A stretch of DNA of 64,000 nt from Ipomoea triloba (Eukaryota; Streptophyta; Magnoliopsida; Solanales; Convolvulaceae), in assembly GCF_003576645.1 (NCBI RefSeq), contig NC_044919.1, positions 14,018,816-14,082,815 on the forward strand. The letters are read 5' to 3'. Of the stretch, positions 43,302 to 56,036 are shown piece after piece (positions within the stretch are counted from its first letter, which is position 1; each line of letters opens with the position of its first letter). A program made the translations under genes and the position numbers. The notes under the pieces are model-generated. The model did not search any database and was not told where the DNA came from. It worked only from the letters and a program-made list of their open reading frames with translations.

Positions 43302-43881
43302 TTATGCAGTGGACCCAGGTCCACCTTGCAAGGTGGACCTGGGTCTACATTCACATACATTATACTCTACATTCACAATTTGTAAACTCCACATTCACAC
43401 ATTACAGGATTATATGTTTAGTAACTATACTCTACATTCACATACACTATACTCTACATTCACAATTTGTAAACTCCACATTCACACATTCAAAAACTCT
43501 ATATTCACAGGTCCTATACTCCACATTCACAACTTGAGAACTCCACATTCACACATTACAGGGCTACAAGTTGCTAGAACTTCTTAACTCTATTACAGAT
43601 TCACACATGCATAACTCTACATTCACGATTTCTATACTCCATATTCACAATTTGAAACCTCTACATTCACACATTTCTGGGCAACTTTACATTCACACAA
43701 TCATAAATCTACATTCACGATTTCTATACTCTACATTCACACTTTGAAACCTCTACATTTACACATTTTTGGACAACTCTATATTCAACAATATGTTTAC
43801 TAATTAAAAAAAAAGAAAAAAAAAAAAGAAAAAAGAAGAAGACAAAAACGACGTAGTTTTGGACCCAGGTCCACAGCATAA
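43302..43881. mobile_element. Foldback element, GGATCC family (2), with minisatellite interior
   Basis: The left end TTATGCAGTGGACCCAGGTC and the reverse complement of the right end (TTATGCTGTGGACCTGGGTC) match. Inside are about 20 degenerate units of 'ctctacattcacaatttg', producing chance His/Thr-rich ORFs that I do not call genes. An AAAACGACGTAGTTTT near-palindrome lies beside the right end. Confidence 0.65.
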
Positions 43882-44060
43882 TTTGCCTTTGGATGGGTTT
43901 AGCACCGCCCTTTTTTTAATGGGTTGAAGTTCTGTTGGGCCGGAAGCGTGTATATTTAGTGGAGTGAACTTTGTTATTGAATACTCCGTATTTGAATGTA
44001 ATCTGTTTTTTTTTTCTTTAAATCAATGATAAGTCGGCCCAATATACTTCTACACAATAG

Positions 44061-44183
44061 TTATATCATGGACCCGTGTCTATTTACATATTGAATGCTC
44101 ACAATTTGAATTGTGTTTTAGTATGTAAATTGTGAACATTTAGTATGTAAATTGTATATTTTAGACGCGGGTTTACAGAATAA
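44061..44183. mobile_element. Small foldback element of the same family (3)
   Basis: 123 bp; the ends TTATATCATGGACCCGTGTC and GACGCGGGTTTACAGAATAA are inverted. The interior is 'gtaaattgtgaaca'. Confidence 0.5.
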
Positions 44184-44787
44184 TTTGTCATTTCCACGTG
44201 TTAGATTTTATTATATAGTGTATCAACTATTATTCAACGTAATAATATTGCAAAAACCTACTTTCAAGAATAAAATTAATATATTTCTTTTTTATATTGA
44301 GAATAAAATATACTCCATATAAAATATTACTTAACATTTTGATTAAAGAACAATGCTACAAATCCTTTATGTATTTCCCCACAATTTTCTTTCTTGAGGT
44401 GTTATCATGTAATTAGTAAAATTTATTTATTAGTTGTGGGTTAGTCAATTCGTTAGCACTCAATAAATGCATCATGAAAAAAAGAGCTTAGAGGTAAAAG
44501 TTAGGAGAAGAAAAAAAAGAATTTTCCTTAGTTAAAATATAATGATATTATATGAGTTCAAATCTCTACACTATTATAAAATGAAACATGATCTTTAATT
44601 CTCAATTACTATAATTTTTGGGTTCTCCAAAAAATAGTAAACAATTACAAAATACTAAGGTCCATTTATCTAGCCTCATAGTTTTTTTTTTTATAATCTA
44701 ATTTTGTATTCTTTACCTTTTCATTTTTCATTTTAAAACATATTTACTAGCATGTCTTCTAAATTCTATTTTTCGATACTTTACATT
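44184..44787. other. Intergenic, AT-rich
   Basis: Nothing recognised. Confidence 0.45.
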
Positions 44788-45129
44788 GTGTTTGGTTGGG
44801 AGAAAGGAATTAAGGTGAAATGAATTATAATTCAGTGAAAAAAGAATAAAGTGGAAATAAAGTAGAAATTCAAATTACATGTAGGGATGAATAGAATTAT
44901 TGAGAATGGAGAGAAATGAGTAATATAAAGACTAAAATGTCATTGTAATCATAATAATTAAGGGCAAAAGAATCGTTTTCTTATCTTTTTCCTTGTCATG
45001 CTATGCTGAATTTTAATTCATGGCGGTGGAGTCATGAATTGCAATTCAACAAAATGAAGGAATTGCAATTCCCTCCAACCAAACGATGTAATTAGAAAAG
45101 AATTTCAATTACAACCAACCAAACACCCC
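44788..45129. mobile_element. MITE with TGTTTGGTTG ends
   Basis: GTGTTTGGTTGGGAG at the left and the complementary CAACCAACCAAACACCCC at the right. The arms are rich in 'ggaattgcaattcc'-type palindromic sequence. A hAT or PIF/Harbinger MITE is likely; the target duplication is not clear. Confidence 0.55.
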
Positions 45130-45136
45130 ATTAACA

Positions 45137-46514
45137 TCTACTATATACATACTATACTAATAAATGTCGCAATAAAGTTAGGCTTATAATTGGAATAAAA
45201 AATGTCTGCCCAATTATTTGATGAAATGAATGCTTCAGATTATTTTGATTTTAGTATTTTTTTTATTTTCCTACTTTACCCTCTATTATATTATTTACTT
45301 TTTCTAAATGCCCATCCACTACGTCAATGTAAACTTTAGTAACAGAATATTCCGTTAACTATTTATTACTCTTAACTTACTCATTGATTTTCATAAAAAA
45401 TTGGGATGTCTTAGGTTTAAATCACATCCCAATCAAAGTTGACATAACTGTTAAACATATACAATGAATAAGTTAGTGTATTAAAAAATACAATATAAAA
45501 TTTAACATGAACTTTGATCAATTAATTAGCCAAACTGTATACATAAAATTCAACTTGCTTAGATTAAAGACAAAATCAGCCTCAACCTTGACTACAAAAC
45601 ACTTGGTATATAGGATGTAGCCACTATTTTAAAAAGATTTATGCACAAAGTGACAAACAATTTAGCTTTAAGGTTAGTATCAATTCAATAAAAAAAATTA
45701 AAAGAAAAACACACACACGCACACAAACTAAATCAAGTACTACACTCATACTAATTTCAAAAATATGAACTTAAAAATGAATGTGAAAATTGTTAATAAA
45801 ACTGAACACGTGTAGCATTAGTATTCAGACTACTTGCAGAGTTATTGTTGTTACTATCAAGTAAACAAGTTATGAAAATAGAAAAAGAGGCGATACTACA
45901 CCTTTTACAAATATAATAAATATTAATATTTTATTAAATACTTCCACATGAAACATGTAGGAAAAACTACCACTACAAATATAATCAACAGACGCTTGCA
46001 AGATCACGAGTTCATAGTACATTAAAATCCCAGCCATATACACAACAAGGCAAATCCACAACTTCCTACGTCATAATCTCATTGCATGGCGCTGTCATCA
46101 ATGCTACCACCAGTAACCCATTTGTAAATGACACACTACCAACATAAAAAGAGGACAAATAGTGAAGATGAAGACAATGACAATGTTACCCAAAAGAGAA
46201 TTAACAAGACTTAGAAAAATTCAAATCAAAAGTAGTATTTATTTAGACTATCTTCTTTAGACTAATTAAGTATTTGTACTATCGATTTTACAAATTTGCA
46301 AAATTTTATTTTAGTGACAATTATAATGAATCTCATATATTATCTTGCATCATAAACTTTGAATTACCTATTTAATTAAATAAACAAATCGACATTCAAT
46401 TACATATGTATGAACTTCTCCTTATAATCTTGCATTGATATACTTTGAAATACTTATTTAAATATAAACAATATTGGACATTAGCTTATTCGTGCAATGC
46501 GGGTGTAAAACTAG
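45137..46514 (+). mobile_element. Non-autonomous Helitron (family 2)
   Basis: The 5' end is TC (after A) in TCTACTATATACATACTATAC, followed by TAATAAATG. The 3' end has the hairpin-like 'ttcgtgcaatgcgggtg' and then AAAACTAG followed by T. The A|TC...CTAG|T arrangement is diagnostic of Helitrons, which leave no target duplication. The 3' 250 bp matches 28731-28990. No Rep/helicase is encoded; the ORF at 45870-46061 has no known domain. Confidence 0.75.
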
Positions 46515-47824
46515 TTATAATCATAAATTTAAAATGTTGATGCACTATATGAACTACAAAACAATAACATTCTTTTAGGCTAATAGTGTTAGATTTCATA
46601 GAATCATAATTAGATCTTCCTAAGTATTTTTTTTTTTTCCCACATCTCTTTGCATGAAATCATTGTTTGGTTCATTTCAGAGAATATTTGTTAGATAATA
46701 TAATATTCTTGAAAATTATATATCTCTTAAAAATTCAGAGGAATATGATTTTCATAAATTCAGTTGGTTCATTTTTATTTGAGGGAGAGATAAGAGATTT
46801 AATTTAATGTGTTGGGGCAGCAAAAATAGAGAGCGGTATAAGTCGATATCAGTGAGTAGCAAATATTCCTTGAACAGAACAGGTCATTTGGACCAGTTGA
46901 TGTACGGATACAACATGGCCCAGTTCTGAAAGGTCAAAATCTATGGCATTTAATGTTCATAACTCATAAGCCCAATAATTTGGCACATCACACTTGTATA
47001 GTTGTATACTTCTTCTCTAAAAAATTAAATCCTCAATTCCATGAAGCCCGACAAAATATTTAGGAGAATGTAAATCATAGTAATTCCACAAACAAGGTCG
47101 CTGTCAAGTTTCGAACCTTAGTCTCTTCTCTTAAATACTATATACTTAACTAGTGAGTTAAGCCCATATGCAAGCGTCACATGCACTTGTATATTGTTCC
47201 AATACAGTTGTGCACATTCATGAACACGGAAAACTTTTAATTTTTTTTTTCTTACCTACTCTCTTCATCCCATTTTATATATCTAATTCAATTAATGAGA
47301 TTTAACTCGAGTTACTTTTAATTCAATTTTTTTTGTAATATTTATTTTATGAAAAAATCCTACTTTTAGTCATCCATTATTATAGCATAGTCACAATATT
47401 TAGTTTTATTCTTTTTATTTTGCATCACTATATTTATATCTTGACTTTCATTTATTTGTCACAATTAATCATTCATTTGTTTGTCACAAGTACTATTTTA
47501 AAATGCTTCACACCGCAATAAATCGAGAATGGATACATACATACGTACTTACATACATACATAGTATTAATTATTATTTGTAATATATAATTGTACGTGA
47601 TGCATATGGTTCTTGTTGCAAGGTTTTACTAATATGCTAATTGTCACAACTTAGTACATGTTACAACTGTGGTGTCACTATTAATATATTAATGGAGTCA
47701 AGAATTTTGTTGTCACTAAATTTGGTCACTAAAACTATATGCAACTTGGCATGCATCACAATTCACAATAATGTTAGCAAAAATTTTGACAAAATATATT
47801 AGAGTTATGCATAGATCAGGTTTT

Positions 47825-47861
<37 letters not shown>

Positions 47862-50100
47862 GGTATAATATCAATTTAGAAAAGATGGTTTTTCCCCTTG
47901 TTGGAAGTTGAACTAAACAAGCACAGAACTTTGGTACTTTTCACTCTAGTATTTGGCACCATATACATATTGAGATAAATTAAACAACATTGTTTCACAT
48001 TTGGTAAATGTTTATGTACCCATTTACCAACCTTTGATTTACATGGAAGTAGTCGACAACCACTATTTACACGCGCATTTTGAGTGAAACCTATCTTGTG
48101 ACCCTAGTCGGTAAAGAACCAAAAGAAGGTAAATCAATCTAGGTGCTCATAGTTAAGCAGCTCAAATCAAGAAGGTCGACAATTCACATACGTAAAGGTT
48201 ATTTAGCTAACTATCCGACTAGTTCAGTTGGAATTGCCCAAAATAAACCCTACAACTTTTACCAATAAACCTTTGAATAGGCTGAAACTAAATACTACGT
48301 ATGTATTTACCACAAGCACCAACCAAAATGTTCACTATCTGCGTTGACATTTTTGATGTGTTATAAAGTAAATTATGTAAAAACAAAAATTGTAATGTTT
48401 GAATATATATTCAAGTAAATTTGTGATATATGGATAATACTTTGATTTATGAAGACTGCTTATAAAATGTTGTCTAATATAATTGATTTGATTAGCATGC
48501 AAACCTAGCTTAATCACGACTATCATTTATCTTAAAGAAGATTTGTATTAAAATTAACCATTCTCAAGTATATAAGAGAACTGCCGGAAGAGAATCAATT
48601 TTAATTTAAATCATTTCAAATGAAGAAAATAGTCTTAGTTGAAATGGAATACATCATTTAATTGTCTTACCAACGTAACAAACATTACTACCAACAAATT
48701 AAATAGACTATCTTCTTTTAGTAATTTGATTGGAAAAAGTTTTTCTTTTTTTTTCTTTAGTGAATTTACATTAAATTTTGACTAATTTAAAATTGAATTA
48801 GTATTAAATCTTATACAATGAAATGCTTTGGTCAAATATTTATTACTCCATTCACAATGCTCAACAAGTTAGGAAGTTAATGTTGTACTAAAACAAGAAG
48901 TTGAAAAATCAACTTGATTGGCATGAGTGAAAATACATTCTCGTTACTTAAGAAAGGTTGAAAGTTCAAACTCCTTCTAATATAAAAATTCAATCCGTCC
49001 ATTATTTTATACGAACGGGATTAGTTTAATGAATACCTCCTACAATTAGGGTTTGCTCAAAACACCTGACAAAAAATAAATACTGAAATCAAAATTCATT
49101 TTATTAAAGTTTGGGGAATGATAAACCAACTGAATTAGGGATTGTGGACCACCTGAATATGGAAACAAATATATAATTTTTATTTTCTTGAAAATTAAAA
49201 AAAAATATGTATATATAAGTAGAAAAACAGTCCTCGAAATTCGACAGTGATCTGGCTGTCGGAATCATGCAATTAGATTAGGTAAATAATGTTGAGGGAA
49301 ATGGAATCTGACCATATGAGTTTGAGACAGCCGGGGAAGACTGCTCCCTTCCTGTCTTTTTTATTATTATTTTTTTTAATTTTTCTTATATATAATTAAT
49401 TGTTTATATGTCTATTGCACTAAAACCCTTTGTTGGGAGGCATTCGTGCCTTCGTGGCCATAAATATTTTCCATCCAAATAAAGTCAGAACCGAGTCCAT
49501 TTGTGTTGCTGTCTACAAAATTATTATTCTTCCACTTTCAACCAATCATATACAAATTCTATTACTCTACTCAGGCCGGTTTTTTTTATTTGCATGGCTC
49601 TGTGCTGGTAAATAGGTGAGGTCGGTCCTATATATCAAAGTATAAATAAATTGAAAATTGAAGAAAAAATTGCAAAGAGAAAAATGCAAAAAACCTAATT
49701 TTGGGCCAATATAATCACAAATATATATAGTAACTATTACGCCAGGGCTGGACTAGGGACCCCCAAAATTTTGGTGCTTTGTGCTGTTGCCCATCTTGCA
49801 CGCCCTAAAATCTGGTCCTGACTCTACTCATCTAGTCAAGTTAAGACATAAGTAGCTATCAAATTAAAGAATAATATTAATTGTGAATTTTATGAATCAT
49901 TATTAGGGTGATAGCTGTCAACGAGAATTGAACTATCTACTGAGCACTACCAACTCTGTTATAATAACTTACTGGTGATAGCCACTTTGTGCTACTAGAC
50001 AAAAATGTCATTGGCTATAAATATTTATTTTTTTCTACAAATTTGTTATAAATTAAAACTTTGTGTAAACAAAAGCATATGGTCAAATCAATTAGAAACA
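46515..50100. other. Gene-poor intergenic DNA
   Basis: No coding region is supported. A 33-bp T-tract is at about 47828-47860. At 49743-49825 'cagggctggac...ggtcctga' is a possible tiny hAT remnant of the CAGGGCCG family. Confidence 0.5.
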
Positions 50101-50525
50101 AAAATTGTTTCCACTCAAGAAAAAAAAAAAGTTGACAAAACATAAGCAAACAATAATAGTAGCTAGGGGCATGTTTGTTTTGTCTTGGTGACCCACTCCA
50201 AGAGTTTTTATAGGACATAATACAATTTGTCATCTGGCTGTATTTTTGCTGGGATGTTGGCCAGAACCACAACTTAGACTATTTGAATATATGACCATTA
50301 TTCAATTCACAAGTGGCAAGTTGCATCTTGATCACAAAGTTGGTGCAACATTTTAAATTTGAATTGACATTTAAAAAACAAAAGTATATATGGCAAAGTA
50401 AGGGTTCTCCTCCTATCTTTTTATTGTTGAATTCAAGCTTGTGGATCCATTACAAATACCCATCTCTGTCTTGTTTTCTTTCATCACTTGACTCTCATGT
50501 TGTCTCCTTTTTGTTGATTTATTTT

Positions 50526-50580
<55 letters not shown>

Positions 50581-52403
50581 GTTAGTTGTTGCTAGACAAA
50601 TTAAAGATCCCATCACAATATTACATTGAAAGGCTAGAAAACATATATTTGTGTAAATTTTGTTGGGATAAATAGTTATTGAACAGAGAAAGTATTACAT
50701 AAATAGTAGTAGAATTGTTTAACTATGCTGGTTATACGTGAAATTGCTTCGATATTGGACATGAAGCACTAAATACGGTCATGTCTTAAGTCACCTTTTC
50801 TTTAATAAATAGAGTTATTTTTTTTTAGAAGAATAAATAGAGTTATTTTTCTGATTAGAATTTTTTCCTTGTTAGAAAAAATTTATTCATTTTTTAAGAC
50901 CAATTATTTTTTATTAATCAAGATTAAAAGTGTTTCGTTTTATTATGGAAGGGAGTATTGCCCCTTTCTTCGTAACCAACAACCAAACAACCATCTAACA
51001 ACTCTAGTACAACCTACTAGTTATTATTTGTACAATCAAAGTGCAATCTTAGATATAAATTAAAGTGTTGATTGAAATTGTTGGAAGGGCAATAAAAAGA
51101 ACACAATGATTAAATTCATTTAACTAATCTTACTAAATGCAGGCTATTGCTAATTACTTGTTATAAAACTGTATTCTATGAATTTGATCTTATTGGTGCT
51201 TAAAAATTGAATCTATAATACCCTAATATAAAGTCATAATTTATGCAATGTGAATGTGATCACAAGATTTTGTATAAAGACGACATAAATGTACAGCTTT
51301 AAAAATTTCAATTCAAATTTATATCAATTTATTAATTGTGAAAAAAAGAGTAATAATATATATGAGATTCACTACCTATGGAAGGAGAGTAGTAAACATA
51401 ATTTATAATTGAAGTACATGTTAGGAAATATTACTACAAAAAATGAAAATTCCCATAAGATATAAGCACAAAAGGACGAAATGTTTGGGGTTTAGTTCGA
51501 ATCGAGCGAAACACTCTTTCCTTAAAATCTTATTTGCTACATCAATTTGGTGCTAGGAGCATAGTAGCCTAGATTTTCCAAAATAAAACGAACTATAACT
51601 TATGGTTTGAGAACTCAAAAAATAAGTCCGGCGAACTAGAATAGTGGTATGAACAAAAAAATTTGAGGAATATGAGCATAGGTTTTCTGAGAGCAAAACA
51701 TAGGTTGTATATGTTGTGTTGTAATCCACCTGCTCAACAAGGTTATATAGGAGATGAAGGATTAAATTGCATTAACCATGGCATTTACACATGTTTAAAA
51801 CCACTCTATAATTTCATAACAGACAAATATTTATTCTGAAAATTAATTGTAAAAATTCACGTGCTCAACAAGCTTATATAGAAGATGAAAGATTAAATTG
51901 CATTAACTATGGCATTTACACAGGTTTAAAACCACTCTATAACCTTTATAATAGACAAATATTCATTCTAAAAATTAAGATTGGAACTAATTAAAAATTA
52001 ATTATGTAGTATCATAATTAAATCACAGTATGCAACTCCTCAATAATAAAAAGAAATGTCTAATTGCCTCGAACTATAGTTTAACCCTTGATATATAGAA
52101 TTCTAATTATATTTTTATGTGAATTTTGTGTTTGTAATAAGTTTAATATTTAGATCTAAGAAGTGTTAGTGATTGGGGAGCTCATATCAATTTTTAAATA
52201 AATTGGTATTTAATATTGAAGTTTGATCTAAATTTAATTCAATTTGTTAAATATTATATGGTTTAGATCTTGTATCTTTGTTGTAATGGTAAAACAAAAT
52301 TAATATACTATTCCATCTTATATCTATGAGTGGAAAGAAAACAAATCATCTAGTCATTTTTAATCTACATTGGGTTGCGACTCAACGTGATGCCTTCGTC
52401 CGT

Positions 52404-52404
<1 letters not shown>
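50101..52404. repeat. Gene-poor DNA with TA microsatellite and a tandem pair of about 130 bp
   Basis: (TA)n lies at 50529-50575. Near 51732-51860 and 51861-51990 a unit starting 'tgctcaacaagnttatata' is repeated with some changes. There is no gene. Confidence 0.6.
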
Positions 52405-52407
<3 letters not shown>

Positions 52408-52449
<42 letters not shown>

Positions 52450-52462
52450 TAGAGAGAGAGAG
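52408..52462. repeat. (TA)n/(GA)n microsatellite
   Basis: Long TA run followed by GA repeats, bordering the MULE-like element. Confidence 0.9.
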
Positions 52463-53264
52463 AGTTAATATTCATTTTGGTCCCTCAACTATAGGGTTAG
52501 TCATATAACTTCGCTCCGGGAGGCACGGGAGCTGGTCCAAGGGGAATCGTCACTTGTGGGAATTGAACCCCTCCCAAAATTCCTCCCCACAAAGAGAGCT
52601 CATTTGCCACTTGAGCTACTCCACTGGGTTATCCATCTATCACTATAATCATGGACAAAAATGTCATTTTAATAGTCGAAGGACCAAAATGAGTACTAAC
52701 TATTATTATTATTATTATTAAAATAATAGGTGGCCAGAGATGGAGAGAATGACCAAACCGGTCGCCTTCTCCGACTGGACATAAGATGGAGAAGCCAGGC
52801 AAATGTCATATGTACAACATAATGTCAAATTAGGGATTTTGATTAAAAATGAAAGGAAACCTAGAACATTATGCTAGAGTAAATGAAGCAGAATTAAAGC
52901 GCCTAAATTGAAAACTTCAACACCAAAATCAGGAACCCTTGATGTCCATCTCAAGTGAATCGAACTCAAAATCTAAGTTCAGTTCCACTGCCCGAGTATG
53001 ATGAGAGTGAGATATACTCATATACCTGCTAAACGACAGAGGAGAGATCGAAGTGAACAAGAAGGAGACGGTTAAGCGAGCTATCGCCGACGACGGCTTC
53101 TTCTTGTTCTTTCTATTCCGGAAGCTTCTTCATGGTTTTGGTGGACCTGGACAAATGCCTAATGCTATTGTTGGAGAAGCGACCAGATCTAGTCGTTCTC
53201 TCATGGAAAGGACAACCAGACCAGTCAGGTCGTTTTCTCCAATGGAGAAGGCGACCTATTCTTT

Positions 53265-53300
<36 letters not shown>

Positions 53301-53470
53301 GTTAGTACCCATTTTGGTCCCTCGACTATTAAAATGATGTTCTTGTCTCTGATGGATGGCAATTGTAATGGAGGACCAAATTGGGTATGATTTTACAAGT
53401 TAGTATGGGACTAAATCAAGTATTACCCTATATTTGAGGGATCGAAATGGGTATTATTAGCTCTATATAT
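52463..53470. mobile_element. MULE-like TIR element with a SINE in one arm
   Basis: Left arm 'gttaatattcattttggtcc' ... 'cattttaatagtcgaaggac' ... (TAT)n ... 'ggtcgccttctcc'. The right arm (53225-53470) is its reverse complement, with matching (TAA)n and 'gaccaaaatgggtac' sections. About 1 kb. The interior has only a short Arg/Phe-rich ORF (53053-53268). The ends lie in microsatellites, so the target duplication cannot be judged. Confidence 0.65.
52505..52630 (-). mobile_element. tRNA-derived SINE inside the MULE-like arm
   Basis: On the minus strand: 'agtggagtagctcaagtggc' (box A) and 'ggggttcaattccc' (box B), with about 40 bp between. It interrupts the left inverted arm relative to the right one. 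Confidence 0.65.
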
Positions 53471-54070
53471 ATACATACATCGTGTGTGTGTCCGCGCGGA
53501 CACACACACACACATATATATATTAGGTAGATCGGTTGAGAACCACATGCCCAGGAGAAGACGAGAACACATCGCGACCGTCCATCTGTCCATATCTAAA
53601 GAATCATAAAGACTTGAAAAAATGTGGTGACACTTTTCTAAATAATTCGAACTTTGAAGTGCAAATAAATTGTGTTAAAATTGCAAGTAACAGTTTCATA
53701 GAATGCACTTAAGTGCAAGTAAAATGTATTAAAAATGCAAGTAGAATGTATTAAAAGTGCAACAATATATATAATATACACTGAGCAACAATATTAAGTA
53801 CACATAACATTATCATTAGGTGCACCAATGTGAAAAAAGTAAATTACTTGCACTATTATGTGAAAATGGTTGCACTTTTAAGTAATTTTACTTGCACATT
53901 TGCACCAGTTACTTGCACTTTTAACACATGTTACTTGCACAAAAGTTCGAGTTATTTACAGAAATGCAACCGCATTTAAAAAAAAATTACATCTGATCCA
54001 TTAGATTTGGATAAGTGGACGGTTGTGATTGGTTTTCATTCCTCTCCTAGGCATCCGTTCTCACATGAGC

Positions 54071-54072
<2 letters not shown>
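53471..54072. mobile_element. Foldback element flanked by microsatellites
   Basis: The arms 'gaccgtccatctgtccatat' (left) and the reverse complement of 'ggataagtggacggttgtga' (right) pair over about 150 bp. The interior has degenerate 'aaaagtgcaagtaacatgt' repeats in both orientations. Left of it is the hairpin GTGTGTGTCCGCGCGGACAC at about 53482-53505. Confidence 0.6.

Positions 54073-54163
<91 letters not shown>
54073..54163. repeat. (CT)n and (AT)n microsatellite
   Basis: About 35 bp of CT repeats running directly into about 55 bp of AT repeats. Confidence 0.95.
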
Positions 54164-54164
<1 letters not shown>

Positions 54165-56036
54165 TTAACTTTTAAGAATGAAGAATTAATAAGATTTTAC
54201 GGAATAATATCAAATATTAATTAAGCTAAAAAATAAATAAACAAATAATACTTATTTAATAAGAAATCAATTTCCAAAACCAATGCACTTAGTAGTGTTA
54301 GTAAATGAATGATCATATGAAAACAAGTCCCCTATAAAGAAAAATGCATGTGTAAAAAATACGTTAGCATTTTTGTAATTTTTGCACTGCATAGAAAAAC
54401 ACTTGATAGTTCGTTCACATATAACTAATAGTGCACACACGTGAGTGTATTGTCAATTAGCCGCAAATGCACTATCAAGCGATTTCAAATGCACCATAAT
54501 AACTATGAAAATATGAGATTAATCTGCACTTTAACATAAGGGCTTATTCCCACTTATACAAACTTGCCCTTATATATATGTGCGTGTTTCACCATTCCTT
54601 AATACTTTGTATTATTTTAGTAGGTATAATATATTTTCAACATTATATATTTTAGCTTTAATTATACTTCATTCCATTAAGTTATATTAAAATTGCTCAA
54701 TTTTTGAATTATTAATAAATATTACTCCTCTGGTACATTTTACTTGGCATATTTCCTATTCATTGATCAAACTAATTCATTCTTCTTTAGTTTTTTTTTT
54801 TTTTGAAAACTCATTCTTCTTTAGTTATTTAGTATCGTTAATATTTTCGTATAATTTTTTAACTTAAACTATTGTTGTATCTAATACTCCGTAGCACTTT
54901 TAATATAATTTCTAAATGCTTATACATTTTATATATTAACTATAAAGATAATATTACAAAAATTTGAATTTTAAATAACTTCAGTCATGTTTCGTTAATT
55001 TAACAAAACACATAATTGGGAGGGAAGAAGGTTAAAAAAACAAAAACAAAAACAAACAAACAAATTAATTTTTTGTGGTATCATATATAATTTTGTCATA
55101 AATTTTGTGAAATTGTGTCACATATTTTATTATTTAGTGAAACAAAAGATTGAAACACAATTTTATTAAATATATACTACAAATATTATAACACCATTAC
55201 ATGTAATACTATAAGACTTTCTAAAAAAATTGTTATGCAGGTCATGAGTACGTTCATATTTTAGCATTAAAAATTCATCCAAATGGGTTGTGTTTTTCCC
55301 CTGTTATTAGGAGCAATAATAAAAAATGTTGGTCAAATCTTGACCAACAAATACATTAAAGAGTGATTGTCATTTGTCAGTGTGTGACAATAATTACTAG
55401 TAAGACTAAGTAAGTTGGTCGGTCTTTGAATTGAAGCTAATGAGTTAATGATGCATATATGGCGGTTTAGGATGAGAATCTCTTTGTTCTTTTATCCAAT
55501 CATTTGTTAACAGTAGTTGTTAATGAACTAGAGAGTTGGACGGCATAGGCATATTATCATGGGATTAGATCATCCTCACATGCTTAATTATTTTATCCTT
55601 AATTCAAACAAACAAACAAAAATCATGGAAAAGAATGAATAAAATATACATACTCATAGTTTTAGGCTCCAGTGAGAAGATATTGATTCTTTGTGCTTCA
55701 GTAGGTGAAGAAAATAATTATGAATAAATACTATATTGTAACAGAGTCAGTAGTATTAAAAAAAGTAAGCATTTGAAAATTATCAAATATGGAGTACCAT
55801 GTTAGTTTCAACCATAAATTATACTAGCTAAAAATTTGTAGATGTTAGAACATTTTTGCTCGATTGATAATGCGTGTGTATATATAAGCACTGAAGTTTT
55901 TTTTCTTCTTTAAATTTAACAAAGAGAGAAAAAATTATATAGTCATTTGGAAAGATGGCACAAGTTTATATTAAGAAAAAAAAATGCCAAATTAATCTCT
56001 AAGTCCATTGAAAGTGCAATTAGATACCTTAATCTA
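54164..56036. other. Gene-poor AT-rich DNA
   Basis: No gene or clear element. Confidence 0.5.

Noticed and set aside
43177..43587. ORFs of 136 and 100 residues with repeating His/Thr/Tyr motifs
   Set aside because: They are translations of the 'ctctacattcacaatttg' minisatellite inside a foldback element and are open in two frames for the same reason.
47155..47200. A Helitron 3' end on the minus strand (ctagtgagttaagcccat)
   Set aside because: CTAG is present, but the adjacent hairpin is weak and no family match was found.
49743..49825. Short hAT-like remnant with CAGGGCTGG and CCTG-type ends
   Set aside because: The ends are imperfect and no 8-bp duplication is visible. It is mentioned only as part of the intergenic description.
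50313..50616. ORFs ending in (IY)n on both strands
   Set aside because: Produced by the TA microsatellite.
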